Positions 12,622-24,830 of a stretch of 64,000 nt of DNA are shown one piece after another. Both the position numbers and the translations under genes were made by a program. Source of the DNA: Cocos nucifera (lineage: Eukaryota > Streptophyta > Magnoliopsida > Arecales > Arecaceae); contig QRFJ01004833.1 of assembly GCA_006176705.1 (NCBI GenBank), positions 1 to 64,000 on the forward strand, read 5' to 3'. The first letter of the stretch is position 1; each line of letters begins with the position of its first letter. The notes beneath the pieces are model-generated. The model ran no database searches. It was not told the DNA's origin and saw nothing but the letters and a program-made list of their open reading frames with translations.

Positions 12622-13905
12622 CTATTTCTCAAGAAAAATGGTGTGCCGACTCACAGTCACGTTATGGTCTTTTAGAAGATAGAAGTAATACCCTAATGAC
12701 TATTTAGGATATCCAATAAACCAATCTCTAAGAGACCTAGACTCTAACTTGTCCGCCTACTATCTCTTGACATGAGCCAAACAATCTCAAATTCTGAGAT
12801 GACCCAGACTTGGCTTCATACCATGCCATATCTTATATGATGTGGTAGGAACTGTTTTAGATGAATCCCTATTCAGTAAGTAAATAACTATCATTAAACT
12901 ATATCTCCAAAAAAATTCAGAAAAGTCCATGAAGCTCGTTATAGATTGGATTATATCTAATAGGATCATGTTTCTCTATTCTAAAATTCTGTTGAGTTAA
13001 GTTATTCCAGGTGGAGTCCATTGTGAGACTATGCCACTGTTCTTGAGATAGTCTAGAAATTTTTGACTAAGGTATTCACCTCCTCAATTTGATCGAAGAA
13101 CTTTAATGGACTTTCTGGTTTGCTTTTTCACATCATATATGAATTTCTTAAATTTTTTAAAGGCTTGAAACTTGTGTCACATCAGGTATACATACCTGTA
13201 TTGAGATAAATCATTGGTAAAGATAATGAAGTAGACAAAACTGCCCCTGGCTAGCACATCAAATGGGCCGTACACATCTGTATGTACCAGGGCAAGTAGA
13301 TCTGTGGCCCTTTTTCATGTCCTACAAAAGGCAGTTTAGTCATTTTGTCTTGAAGGCATGATTCATAAATCGGATATGACTTAAAAATTAATGGATCCAT
13401 TAGTCCTATTTCTCTAATTTATTAATCCTATCTTCGGCTATATGCCCTAGCCTAAGATGCCATAGATACCTGTCATTAATACTATCTCTAGGTTGCTTTG
13501 ATCCTATAACATTCATGTTTTGCTCAACATTATAAATAGAAGCATGTACATGTAACTGATAGAGATCATTAATTAAGAAATTACTTATAATTTTATTTCT
13601 TTCAAAAAGAATTGTATAATGATCCTTAAAGAAACTAATTACATAACTTTCTTGTGCTAAACATAAAATAGAAATCAAATTCCTACTTACAGTAGGCATA
13701 TAAAAATAGTCCCTAAGTACTAAGATATCTTTAGATGATAATCATAAATGATAGATTCCCACAGCCATAGTAGCAACTCTTACACCATTTTCGACGTACA
13801 GAATCATCTCACCATCCCTCAGCCTCCTGCTATCCTCAACATCTTGCATAGAAGTGCACAAATGAGCACTAGAATCAGAGTTAAGCATCCAACTGGATGT
13901 AGAAC
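12622..13905 (-). pseudogene. Copia family II copy 1: protease, GAG-pre and integrase remnant
   Basis: The open part 13406-13699 carries the GAG-pre/integrase zinc-binding region (RYLWHLRLGHIAEDRINKLEK). 12787-12969 carries the integrase C-terminal part (FFWRYSLMIVIYLLNRDSSKTVPTTSYKIWHG). The protease motif near 13860-13900 reads NSDSSAH where DSGSSAH is usual; both Asp and Gly are lost by G-to-A changes. The integrase ends ...TIFLEK followed by TAG (12622-12624), the same stop found in all five copies. Then VQHGG continues in frame. Confidence 0.85.
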
Positions 13906-14743
13906 AAATGTAAGGTTAATCTCAATGATGAACATACCCTCAGAAGGTCCTCCTTTCTTCTTGTTCTTTAGGTTGGCCAGGTATGCAGGATAGTTCTGCT
14001 TCCAATGGCTATTGGAGTTGTAGTGGAAATACTTTTCTTTCTCAAATATTACTTCTTGTTCTTCCTCTCAATCTTTTACTTCTTCGTAGACTTCTTCTTC
14101 TTTCCAAAAGACTTTCTTTTGATAAAAGTCTACTTCACAGTCAGAATCGAGCCCTTTGAACTCTTCAAAGTTTGCTCAGTAGTAATCAGCATATTCATCA
14201 ACTCAGCCAAGGTGCACTGGAGCTTATTCATAAGTAAGTTTCAAATGAACTACCCATATGAATAAATCAAGGACTGCAGAAGCACATCAATCTATAGATC
14301 TTTGTCCATCAAGACACCGAGCTTCTTAAGCTCTTCTTGGTCCTCGATCATCGCTAAGCAATGATCTTGGACCGACTACCCATCATGCATCTATGTCTTA
14401 AAAAGTCTCCTAAAGACTTGATAACGTGCTGTGCGACTTTGTTCACCATATGACTCTTGTAGGTGAGCCAACATTTGGCATGAAGTCCTAATATCCTCAT
14501 GTTGGCACTACAACTCATCAAGCCCAACACATAACACCTAACTTTGTTGTCATCATCTAACCATTTATCATGAGATGCTCTCCAATCAGTGGTCGGACGA
14601 GCTGGAAGAGTGAGAAGTTCTTGATCCAGTACATAGGATAGCTTTTCAGAACTCAAAATAATTTTAAGGTTCCTTAGCCAATCCTTGTAATTGGGTTTGG
14701 TCAATCTATGGGTATCTATGATTTGGGCTAAGAGGTTTGACAC
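13906..14743 (-). pseudogene. Copia family II copy 1: gag remnant
   Basis: The start MSNLLAQIIDTHRLTKPNYKDW at 14743 matches the gag start of copies 2, 4 and 5, so the Met is chosen by alignment. The UBN2-type gag domain is followed near 14000-14060 by a zinc knuckle in which all three Cys are changed to Tyr (YFHYNSNSHWKQNYP against CFHCNSDGHWKRNCP). All three are TGC/TGT to TAC/TAT. At the place where copies 2 and 4 have TGA, this copy has AGA (Arg). The frame is broken several times. Confidence 0.85.
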
Positions 14744-16265
14744 AAATATTTTTCTATAGAGAGTTAAAATTTCTAGTTAGATTTGTAATTTGACTAGATC
14801 AATTTATTTAGAAATTTTATTCTTAAACAAATTTAGGCTCACAATATTTTCTTGGATTCCTACACTCCCTTAGTAGAGATATGAAAGTCTCCATGATTAA
14901 TGACTTTTGGTGGATGGTATGGTCCCACCGAGTGGCTCACCATCTCATCTAACAATTTTTGATAATGGGTCAGCCGATGAGTGGACAACTCTTGTCCAAT
15001 GTTTCTCCAACTAAAGTGCACCCAAACTTGGTCTTTAATTCATGAAGCTCACCATGCCCGGAATATTGCTCCACTCCTTAGTTAAGTCAGAACTATCATT
15101 TACATGAACTAGATTTTTGATTGAGACCCTTATTGTATCCGAATTATTGAGCCCAACCTATCCTCTAATCCACAACATCCTATGCCTAATAGATGTGGTT
15201 ACGTCTTTTCGGTGCAACTGAACCACTATATCCAGTTGAGAACAATCAACCATGGAAAGGGCCTACACATCTACAATGATGGAAGATCAATGACTTAATA
15301 TTTTCTTAGAGAGATTTTAATTTAGATCTCTTAGATCCGACTAGTCATAACAGTTATGACTAACCTCGTGGCATGGGTTAGCTCAAATCGTTAGCCACTT
15401 CAAACTAGAACTGGATCGACCCACAAGGCTAGGTAGGTGAGATCGATGGAAGGGATATGCCATTAACTTGCCATGAATGTATTCAGATTGAGTAGCTCTC
15501 AATTAAAGACCATCGATCGTATCTGCTAAACTTACCTTAGACATCAAATTATTGAACCAAAATCGATCGGATTAGCCTACAATCCAGGTTTGAACCATGG
15601 AGCCAAATTAGCTCTTAAAGTGGTCAACCACATATGACGGTAAGTCGATCTTGACCAAGAATTATATCAAATGGGTTGGTCAAATCAAAGCACTCTTGAT
15701 CTCGTCTAACCAACTCTTGATTTGATTTGATCAACCGCTAGACCTAATCAGGCTACCCATAGTCGAACCTATATTTTATGAAGGAATTTTAGATCTAAAA
15801 GTTTTTAATTTTTAGATCTAATTTGTTTCATAAACTTAATTCTTAATTAAGTTCAAAGGTTCATAAAACAAAACATCCATCAAAGATCCTAGGGTTTTGG
15901 ATCTAGAATTTTATAAAAAAAGTAAGTTTTCGATTTTTGATTAAAGACAAACACACATCATCCCTATACGCCAAAAGAGCATCCCATCGAATGAGAATCG
16001 AGGATCTTTAAATCCTTCTTACTCTTATGACCAGATGGCCAAGGAGAATTTCTTAATCAAAAATATAAACTATACTACAAAATAGTTAGATCTAACACAT
16101 ATATCTCATATATGATTAAAGATCTAAACTACACATGCTTTGCATATATCATATATATCAATTTTAAACATGTATGTCATGCTTTTAGATCTGATTATAT
16201 CTCATATAATTTTTAGAAAATTAAATAAATATTTTATAAAAAATTTAGATCTACACAATCATGAC
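14744..16265 (-). other. Copia family II copy 1: 5' leader, truncated
   Basis: Non-coding leader collinear with 44297-45800 of copy 4, with landmarks such as TTTAAACAAATTTAGGCTC, GGTGGATGGTATGGTCCCACC and TTAAGTTTATGAAACAAATTAG read on the - strand. It lacks its distal part and the primer binding site. It contains the decayed hairpin arms at 15970-15980 and 16021-16031. Confidence 0.75.
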
Positions 16266-17092
16266 ATAAAACTAGGTGCAGCTATCTATGTGATTGAGTT
16301 TTTCTATCATGATCCTCAATAGGATCTAGGTCAAGGTGAACTCGTTAGACCCTACACCTATCATATGAATGAATCATTCGATTCGAATATGATGTAAAAT
16401 CTTAATAGAAACTCTTTCTATTATATTCATACTACCATGGCCATGGGCTAAAGGACTCGATCTCATGATCATCATAGGACTACTCCTCTACTAAGGTTGA
16501 TAGATTTCATATTAGTGTAATCTAATTTCTACAATGAACTTGCTATAACCAACATACACCTCAAGATTATGAATGGTTAGAAGATTGAGTTGTGGTATAG
16601 TTAAACTATAACAAACTCAAGGTGAACTATCGATGCATCTTAGGTCAAAAAACCAGACACGCAACTGCAACATCGAGCTAGTCATCGATGGAAAAGTAAA
16701 CTTTCTTATGACTACTCAAGGTGGTCACACTTAGTGCCCTTATTCTCAGCAAGTACCTATACTCTCACTCTAGTATCTCCATACCATAGACTCAAGGCTT
16801 ATCTATCCTAAGAAAATGATCGTACATAATTTTCTGGATCGATCACCATTCTCATGGTGATTCTACGATTGAAAGCAGTTTATGAGTTAATTATGATAAC
16901 ACATCTTAAATTCTTAACTCTTGAGAATATGCATTATCATGTCTGTTAACTCAATGGATATATCACAGATACTTTAATACATAATATGGTAGAAGAAATA
17001 ACCCTTTTATTAATTTTAAATCAAAATTATAAAAATACTAGAAAGTATTTATAAGTGTCGGCCAATCTAGCTTATAGGGCACACATCTAACA
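16266..17092 (-). repeat. Copia family II copy 1: 5' LTR fragment
   Basis: The sequence is collinear with 34381-35213 and ends at TGTTAGATGTGTGCCC (- strand) at 17092. A deletion has removed the LTR 3' part (about 1.4 kb), the primer site and part of the leader, joining mid-leader to mid-LTR near 16265. Confidence 0.8.
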
Positions 17093-18359
17093 TGTCCACT
17101 CTCCATGCTTTTCTTAGAATTTTTACTATAATCTAATTTTGATTATAGTATGTTTATTTTTTCGGGCTCACAAACAATTCTAGTTGGTTTTTGCAAGAGC
17201 ACCAATCAAAATCTTATACCACTAGTTTTTTGAGTTCACTAACAATCTAGTTGATTTTTTGGATCAACCAACCAAAACTTATACAATATCCAATTATGGA
17301 TTTGGACCAATCTAAATCTCAAGTTTCTTTCTCCTAAAAAAATTTGTAAAGAAACAAAATATAAGGATGGAAAAGTTCAACACAAAAAAAATAGAAAATA
17401 TAAATTCTTTGAAGCTTGGAGAAGTTGTTGAATGTATGCTCTTTTGAAGCTTCATTTCTCTTCAAATGATGCTTGAGAGATTATGCTAGATGTTAGGGAA
17501 GATATCTCTTGAAAGCCCCCTGATTTTATTGCTTGGTTCCTCTCTTTTCTTTCTTCTTTTGATGTGCAATGGAGTTCACTCAAATCTAAATGCTTTTCAC
17601 TTGTTTCCTCTTTTTTTCTTCTCTTGTGTCTACCTTTTATTTTTCATAAATTCTATGGCCATTGAACTCATTACTAGCCATTTGTAGCCATTGGAGATAA
17701 AAAATAGCCATTGAAAAAAGTTTTAGGCAAAACAGGACAAGTTTCAAAACTAGTCATTATGCCTATTAAATTATGTCAAGCTGGCTCAGATCTGGCTTTG
17801 AGCTGGCTCGAACTGATAGAGCTAGCTTGGATCTAATTTGAGTTGGCTCAAATAGTAGAATAGAAACATACCTTTTCTGCCATCCTGAGAGAGCTGGCTC
17901 TGATTCAATTCGAGTTGGCTTGAACAGTAAAATAGAAAAATAGCTTTTCTGCCATCTTGAGAGAGCTAGCGTGAATCCAATTTGAGCTGGTATGACTACA
18001 TGCCACATCAAACTATCAATCCTATTTTCATGTTAGAGCTTGCTCGATTCATGGGTGGATTGGCTCTAAACTTTTCAACTTCATTTGTCTTCATTGTTTG
18101 ACCTTCCAAACATGAATTTCTTAACCTAAATCTTTCAAATGATATTTATTTCTTTCTCTTCTATTTTTTTTTAAAATGAGCCATCCAAATTTATGAAATC
18201 TTCTTCTTTTAAGTGCTTTGGCTTGAAATCTTGAGAGAATTTCTTTTAAAGAATATTTCTTCAAAGTGAGCATTTGAGAAATCCTATATTCAATCTTAAA
18301 ACACATGATTAGTAACATTTTTACTCAATATTTTATGATTATCAAAATCAATTATAGGA
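17093..18359. other. unassigned; probably 3' region of a + strand gypsy
   Basis: No protein family is recognised. A basic - strand ORF at 18121-18318 may be the far end of the antisense ORF at 18360-18928. A 72-bp repeat is present at about 17800-18010. The TCTTTTCTTTCTTC-rich tract at 17515-17640 is low complexity. Confidence 0.4.
17800..18010. repeat. 72-bp tandem repeat
   Basis: CTTTTCTGCCATC recurs at 17872 and 17944, exactly 72 bp apart, inside nearly three copies of a unit rich in GAGCTGGCTC. On the - strand it translates as a 24-residue repeat (LALSRWQKSYFSILLF...), but I do not regard that as a gene. Confidence 0.75.
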
Positions 18360-18928
18360 TCAACATTTCTCCTTCCAATGGTGAATAGAAGAAGGAGCAC
18401 CCTTGATCAACCTATTTTGCCAAACTGAGAAGACACATACCATCAATCTTTCGTAATAGGATGATGTTTAAGGATAAAAAAAGTTTAGAATAGAAAAATA
18501 ATAGATTGGACCTCAGCCAAAATATAAACCACCAGGAATCCCATAATCAAATGGAAGGAGTTCGGAACTACAGAAGATAAAGATATATCATAAAAATGAA
18601 AGAGTTTGATGATAAAAGGAGGAATCAATAATCTAAGTCTAGCTTGCAAAGCCTCTATATATAAACCAAGCTGAGCTGGGGAAGGGACATAGATTCTATC
18701 ATTCGATCCTAGTAGCTCATTTTCATACTCAGAGGAAACTCCATATTGAGTTTGGATGAACAATAGGTCATCAAAAAAAAGAGTAGAATCTAGAGTCCCA
18801 GGTATGAAGGTCGGGTGGGCCTTATCTCTAGGTTCGGGATCGATTTTAAGTCTGAGTTTCAAGGAGTTTGGTTTAGAAGGAATCTCAAAAGAAGAAGACC
18901 AAGAGCACTCTAAATTAGGGGAAGCCAT
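18360..18928 (-). pseudogene. antisense ORF with putative gypsy-type transposon domain
   Basis: The ORF 18485-18928 (147 codons) starts MASPNLECSWSSSFEIPSK and contains IQTQYGVSSEYENELLG, PSPAQLGLYIEALQARLRL, IPPFIIKLFHFY and NSFHLIMGFLV. This resembles the Pfam 'putative gypsy type transposon' (Transposase_28) domain found in plant LTR elements. After its stop, similarity-like residues (DQGCSFFYSPLEGE) continue to about 18360, so the ORF is probably truncated by mutation. It lies antisense to, and upstream of, a + strand polypurine tract and LTR. That is the place where some Tat-lineage elements carry an additional antisense ORF. The biochemical role of this domain is not known to me. The family call is from memory of the motif pattern and was not searched. 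Confidence 0.6.
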
Positions 18929-19574
18929 CTCAAATCAAAGAAAATTGAATGAAATTAATTAAAAATAGAGAAAAATGAAGAAAAAGTCTTAGAAACCAAA
19001 GGAAGAGCAGATGGATTCTAAAAGATCCCTAAAAATAGAAAGAAGATGATAAAGTCAAAAAGAGAAGTTAGAATACTAACCTAGAGATGCGGAGAGCTCG
19101 ATGATGCAATCAACATTACAAAAAATGGATGAAGAAAGGATGACTGAGACTAAGAAAAGCATGAAGGGTTAGAATAGCCAAACTCAGGGAAGATGATGAT
19201 GGAAGAAAACTGAAGAAGGAAGATAGTAAAATGAGGAAGAAAGAGAAAGAAGAAACTTAAATAGCCGAGAGTGCACTGATCCACCATGATATCAAATTAT
19301 CCTCACTGCATCCTAGTTTGCCACATGTTCGAACTTTTATGGTTACTGCAGATTTCATGTGGCATATTTATTGCATTAGAAGTGGAGCTCTACATTCGAA
19401 AGACATTTTAAAATTCATTTCCAAGACTTTTCTTTGTGATGAGGCTTTTGTCTTGGCTTGATTTCTAAAAAAAATATCTCATCTTGCGAGTAGGAAAGTA
19501 GAACAGGACTTTGACAGCAGCAAATTCGAGTATTCCCTTCATCCAAACTTCAAACTCAGGAGTAGGGTGGCAAG
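18929..19574. other. antisense 5' UTR and promoter, plus gypsy 3' UTR with polypurine tract
   Basis: On the - strand, a TATTTAAG box (19256-19263) is followed by a long pyrimidine-rich stretch and then the ORF start at 18928, as in a real promoter and 5' UTR. On the + strand, the segment ends in GGAGTAGGGTGGCAAG (19559-19574), a polypurine tract placed directly before the LTR. Confidence 0.5.
19256..19263 (-). promoter_or_regulatory. TATA box for the antisense ORF
   Basis: TATTTAAG on the - strand, about 330 bp before the antisense ORF start and followed by a CT-rich leader. Confidence 0.4.
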
Positions 19575-20618
19575 TATTAGAGAAAAATAGCCTCCATAAA
19601 AGTTCGAGTAGGTCGGACCTTGCTAATCTCTAGAAAATATCATCTAGGTTTATGATACAACCTTGTCTGAGGCTTGATAATAGCATCACCGCAGTAGCGG
19701 ATCTTACCATGACCCAACCTTGAGCTTTAATCAGATGAGCTTTAGCCAATATAGGGTACTCGATATTTATTTGATTCTGATCTTTAATTCAAGATAAGCG
19801 ATAACCAATCTGCAGTGCTAGATTTCAACAAAATCCAACCTTGAGTATGGCCAAACTCCATTAAATCAGTTATAGTAACCTCGTCGTGGTTTTAATTAAG
19901 AAACTCAATGCTAGGCCAGGCTCTCAAGTTCGTCCAAATTCGATGCCTCAATTATAAATCCAGTCCAAGTAGCTAACCCCCAACTCATTCCTTCCAACCT
20001 CAAATTTTATAATACGACTTCAGTCCAAAATACCAATCTTTATCAAGAACTAACCTTAAAGATAGCCGAAATTCTAGGAACAATTGAAGCAGCCTTATTA
20101 TGGTCCAAATTAGAAATCCAATCCTCAAGCTCATCACTTTTGATCCAAAGAATAATCTTCAAGCTTTGTCCATCCAATCTTAGACTCCATGATATAGCTT
20201 TAGACTGAATAACTTGCTGTCAAGCTCGGAAGCATCCGACCTCCATCTAGACTTCAATAGATATTAGCTAACCACCATCAAGTGGTAAGAATTTTCAAGC
20301 TACTCTCCATAATAAAATCTGAATGGCCCGAATGGCCTACTAACGTTCAATTATGACAGTCACCATCAATTAGTTATAGGTTCCATCTATATATAAGATT
20401 CTCCAGATATGCCTTCTTCTCTAAGTACTCTTCTCGTTATCTAACTCCTATGTATTTTATTCTTATTGGTGAAGTTTTTAACTTGATCATCAAAGGGTCT
20501 ACATTGAAGCCACTCACCTTCGATTGGGACTCTATTTTGCAGGACTCACTGGCAAGATCTTGGATGCCAACTCCAGCAATCTTTGGTGATGGTCTACTTT
20601 CATCATCAATACTTGTCA
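19575..20618 (+). repeat. 3' LTR of a + strand Tat-like gypsy
   Basis: The LTR follows the polypurine tract and starts TATTAGAG (a decayed TG end). It has TATATATAAG at 20388-20397 and then a transcribed-looking tail. The tail holds CTTGATCATCAAAGGGTC and GCAGGACTCACTGGCAAGAT, wording typical of monocot Tat-like gypsy LTR ends. The exact 3' end (20600-20618) is uncertain. The - strand ORF 20437-20619 is a shadow of this LTR. Confidence 0.65.
20388..20397 (+). promoter_or_regulatory. TATA box in the gypsy LTR
   Basis: TATATATAAG, about 220 bp before the LTR end, followed by a CT-rich start region. Confidence 0.55.
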
Positions 20619-20655
20619 TATGTTAGAGTCAATCGATTTGATTTGATATAAAAAC
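20619..20655 (-). repeat. old family II LTR remnant, left half
   Basis: Sequence resembling 34466-34510 of the array LTRs (TCATATG..., ATCGATT..., AAAAC) is interrupted by copy 2. Its continuation is 31062-31259. Confidence 0.5.
20651..20655. repeat. target-site duplication AAAAC, left
   Basis: The 5 bp AAAAC before the 5' LTR equals the 5 bp after the 3' LTR at 31062-31066. Confidence 0.75.
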
Positions 20656-22949
20656 TATTAGATATGTGTGCTCTAGAAGCTAGATTGGCTGACACTTGTA
20701 ATACACTTCTAAGAATAAAATTATAATTTAACTATAAATAATAAAATGGATTATTTTTTATCACAGTGTGTGTTTGAAAGTGTCTGTGATACATCCCTTG
20801 AGTTAATGCTACTGATAGTTCATATTTTCAAGAGTTGAAAATTTTAGACATGAATTTTTATTATTAACTCATAAAATATTTTCGACTGTAGGATCATCAT
20901 GAGGATGGTGATTGATCCGAAAGGTTGGTATACAATCATTTCTTTTGAATAGATGAGTTTTGAATCTATGGTATAGAGACATCAGAGTGAGAGTACTGAT
21001 ACTCATTAGAGAATGAGGGCACTGAGCGTGACCACCTCAAGCAGTCATAAGAAAGTCTACCTTCTCATCGATGACTGGCTCAAAGCTGCAGTAGTGTGTC
21101 TGATTCTTTGACTTGAGGTACATCGATAATTCATCATGAGGGTGTTGTAGTTTGACTACACCATAACTCGATTTCCTATCCATTTGGAACCCTGAGGTGT
21201 ATGTTGGCTATAGCATGTTCATTATAGAAATTGGATTGCACCAATAGGAAATCTATCTATCTCGGTAGATGAGGAGTAGCCCTATGATGATCATGAGAAT
21301 CAAGTCCATAAGCCTATGGCCATGGCAGAGTGAAATAATAGAAAGAGTTTCTATTAGAATTTTCACATTGGACTTGAATCGAATGATTGATTCATATGAC
21401 GGAAATTAGGATTTGACGAGATCACCTTAACCCTAATCCAATCGAGGCTCAAGATAGAGGATCTTAATCACATAGGTAACTACATCGAGAGGTTCACTTT
21501 CAATTTTGATGGATTGCCACTATATGCTGCTAGGTGTCACTGATGGATTTTGGAAGCAATTAGAATGATTTGGATGATCGATCATACTAGTTGTTTGAAT
21601 CAAAAAAGTTCTGATCCATTAAAAGGTGTTTCAATGATGTTGATGATAGAGTCATGACATATTCCATTACCATATGAAATTGAATTTAACTGGATCACAC
21701 AAATAAGGGTTTGGATCTAGATATCATCAATTGGATTAATTTAATTCAATTAATTTGAATAAGATTCAACTAGATTCAAAAAAATTGTGCTAGCACACGA
21801 TTGAGCCTAATGTTCTCCTTTAATAATCATTAAAGCTTATCTCGACTGAGCTAAATATATTTAGACTTACTCAAAATTCTTTACTTGATCTGACTAAAGC
21901 TTGTCCAGATCAGAAAAGGATTGTCTTAATTTATGAGATAAATTTGGGACAATACCTGCCATTTTTCATCACCTGCTAAATCTTATCTTCGGATATTGGT
22001 CAAATATTGATCTTGGATACTTAGACATCTGCCCATGTGTCATGCACTCATAGGAAAGAACCTGGGGACTTGTTCCCTTGTTAAAAAGTAGATAGAAAGG
22101 AGGCACATGCCTAGGGAGGCATGCACCCCATGAGGATAAAATATGGAGTTCCATACAGATGGGACTCCAGTTGCTTCAGGAAATTAAATTAAGTGGTTCC
22201 AAGAAGACTTGTTTGACCCAGTCTTGGCACCACCTAAGGAGAGTTTTGAGGGTCTCTAATATGATTGGATCAGATGATATCATTCCACCAATCAGATTTA
22301 AATTTAACTGTATAAAGGGTCATGATTGACTAGGATGATGTGCCACTGCATGGCGCAGCAGGGTCTATATAAACTTTATCTGTGCCTAGAATTTAATTCT
22401 TCTTCCTTTAGCCCATGCCACATAGCCCCTCACCCTCCTTCTCCATGCCACCCTTTGATCCTCTCTCACCTCTCCATGCCCAAGGGACTTTGGGCATGAA
22501 GAAGGTGCGATCCAAGCAAGTGAAAGATGCTAGAAAAGGAAGAAGGCAGCACCACTACAAGAGACAATGATTGTTCTTCAAAAGCCATTTTGAAGACCTT
22601 CAAGATCAGATCCAGATCTAATTTTGGATGATTGATTGAGAAAAAAAAGATCTTCAGATTCTATCCAAATGGATACTAATAGAGGCCGGGCACTTGCATG
22701 GCTACATCCAGAACCTCAGGCAAACATCAAGATTATCATAGGATAATTGGATTACCTAAAACAAAGGTATAATTAAATTAGATTTAATTTTTATTTTTAT
22801 TTTATTTTTATTTTTATAATCAGATTAATAAGATTAAATCTGAGAAGTCTTAGATCTAATAAAAATTTTAGAGAAAAAAATTTTGAAATATCCCTCCTGA
22901 TCCAATCAGATCTGAACGAACCTGATCCAGAAAATAGATTTTTCCTTCA
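20656..22949 (+). repeat. 5' LTR of copy 2
   Basis: Begins TATTAGATATGTGTGC (the terminal TG has become TA) and ends TTTTTCCTTCA. It is collinear with the 3' LTR at 28791-31061. TATATAAA lies at 22366-22373. ORFs inside it (21969-22154 and others) are not genes. Confidence 0.92.
22366..22373 (+). promoter_or_regulatory. TATA box in the 5' LTR of copy 2
   Basis: TATATAAA, preceded by GCGCAGCAGGGTC. The same box is conserved in every family II LTR here, as TATAAATA in the array copies. Confidence 0.6.
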
Positions 22950-22951
22950 AC

Positions 22952-22963
22952 TGGTATTAGAGC
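22952..22963 (+). promoter_or_regulatory. primer binding site (tRNA-iMet) of copy 2
   Basis: TGGTATTAGAGC, two bases after the LTR end, differs by one C-to-T change from the standard TGGTATCAGAGC complement of initiator tRNA-Met. Confidence 0.85.
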
Positions 22964-24830
22964 CAGGTTCCATAGTTTATTAGATCTAATTTTAATTTAT
23001 TTTTAATCTAATAATTATATGATTTTAGATATCACATTAGATATGATTAGATCTAAAATTAAAAAATTAAAAATTAAAAAAATCTAAATCTAAGATGTAT
23101 GAGATGCATGACTAGGAATAGAATTATTCTATGCGTAGTCTAGCATGATCATAATTTTAATTTAATTAATTATAATTTTTAAATTTATTCATTTACTATT
23201 TTCTGATATTATAAATATTATAATTAGATATAAAAAATAAAAAATAAATTTATTTAATTTATTCATATGAGATGATAGATGCACATTTAGACTAGTTGTA
23301 GAATAGTTCTACAAAATTATCTAGAATAAATTTTAATTTAAATTGATCAAATTTAAATCTTATTTTTTAGATATTTATGAGATAATTTAGATCTGAAAGC
23401 ATGCATGATATGATACATGAGATGTATGCAAAACATGTTTTTAGTTAGATTAATTTTTATATATGTGATATATGATGTAGATCTAATTAGTTTTGTAGAT
23501 TTATCATATTTCTGATTAAGACATTTTTCTTAGCCGTTCGGTCATAAGAATGAAGTAGGATTTAAAGACCCTCTCCTTCCATTCGATGGGGTGTTCTTAT
23601 GATGTGTAGGTGTGCTGTGCGTTCGACCTTAATCAAAAATCAAAAAATTTATTTTTTGTAAAATCCTAGATCCTGAAATTTTAGGATTATATATATATAT
23701 ATTTTATTTATAAATTCTAAACTTAATTAAGAATTAAGATTATAAATTATATTAGATCTAAAATTAAGAATTTTTAGATCTAAGACATATTTATAAAATT
23801 GGGTTCGGGCTTGGGTAGCTCAATTAGATCTAGCAGTTGATCAAATAGAATCAAGAGTTGGTTAGGTGGGATCAGGAGTACTTAAATTGACCAACCTAAT
23901 AGGATTAAGTTTGGATCAAGGTTGAGTCACATGAGTGATCGATCAAGTTAAGACCTAATTAGGCTCAGTTGTTAGAGTCTGGATTGTAGGCTAACCTGAT
24001 TGGTTCTATCTCAATAATTTGGTATCTAAGGTAAGTTTGGCAGATACGACTGACTGATTTTTATTTGAAAGCTACTCGACCCGAATGCATTCTTATCGAG
24101 TTAATGGCATATCCCTTTCACCGATCTCACTTATCTGGTCATATATGTCAGCCCAATCTTGATCTAAGATAGGTAATAATATGAGCTAACCCATGCCACT
24201 AGTTTAGTCATAATGGTTATGGCTATGTCAAGTCAATTTTAAAGAGACCTAAATCAAATCTTCCTAAGAAAAGATTAAGTCTAAGGTCTTTCACCATTGT
24301 AGATGTGCGGGCCCTTCCTGGGGTTAATTGTTCTCGACTGGTCATAATGGTTCAGTTGCACCGGAAAGATGCAACCATGTCTATTAGGCATTGGATGCTA
24401 TGGGCTGGAGGATGGATTGGGCTTAATATTCTAGATACAGTGAGAGACCCAATTAGAAATTCAATCTGTGCAAATGGTGGGTCTAACTTAACTAAGGAGT
24501 GGATCAATATTTTGGGCATGGTGAGATTCATGAATTAGAGACCAAGTTTGGGTGCACCATGATTAGAGAATCATTGGATAAGAGTTATTCACTCATTGGC
24601 TAACCCATCACCAATAACTGTTAGGTGAGGTGATGAGTCAGTTGATGGGACTGCACCATCTATTAGAAATCAGTAATTATGAAGATTTTCATATCTCTAC
24701 AAAGAGAGTATTGGGATTTGAGAAAATAGTGAGAGCTAATTTGTTTAAAAATTAAATTTCTAAATAAATTGGTCAAGTCTTAATTACATAATCTAACTAG
24801 AAACTTTGACTCTCTATAGTAAAAAGGGAA
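22964..24830 (+). other. long 5' leader of copy 2
   Basis: About 1.87 kb of non-coding sequence between primer site and gag start, collinear with the leaders of copies 1, 4 and 5. It contains the conserved hairpin arms at 23541-23551 and 23593-23603. The ORF at 24305-24538 is not conserved in frame and I do not call it. A short (TA)n run lies near 23684-23700. Confidence 0.8.
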
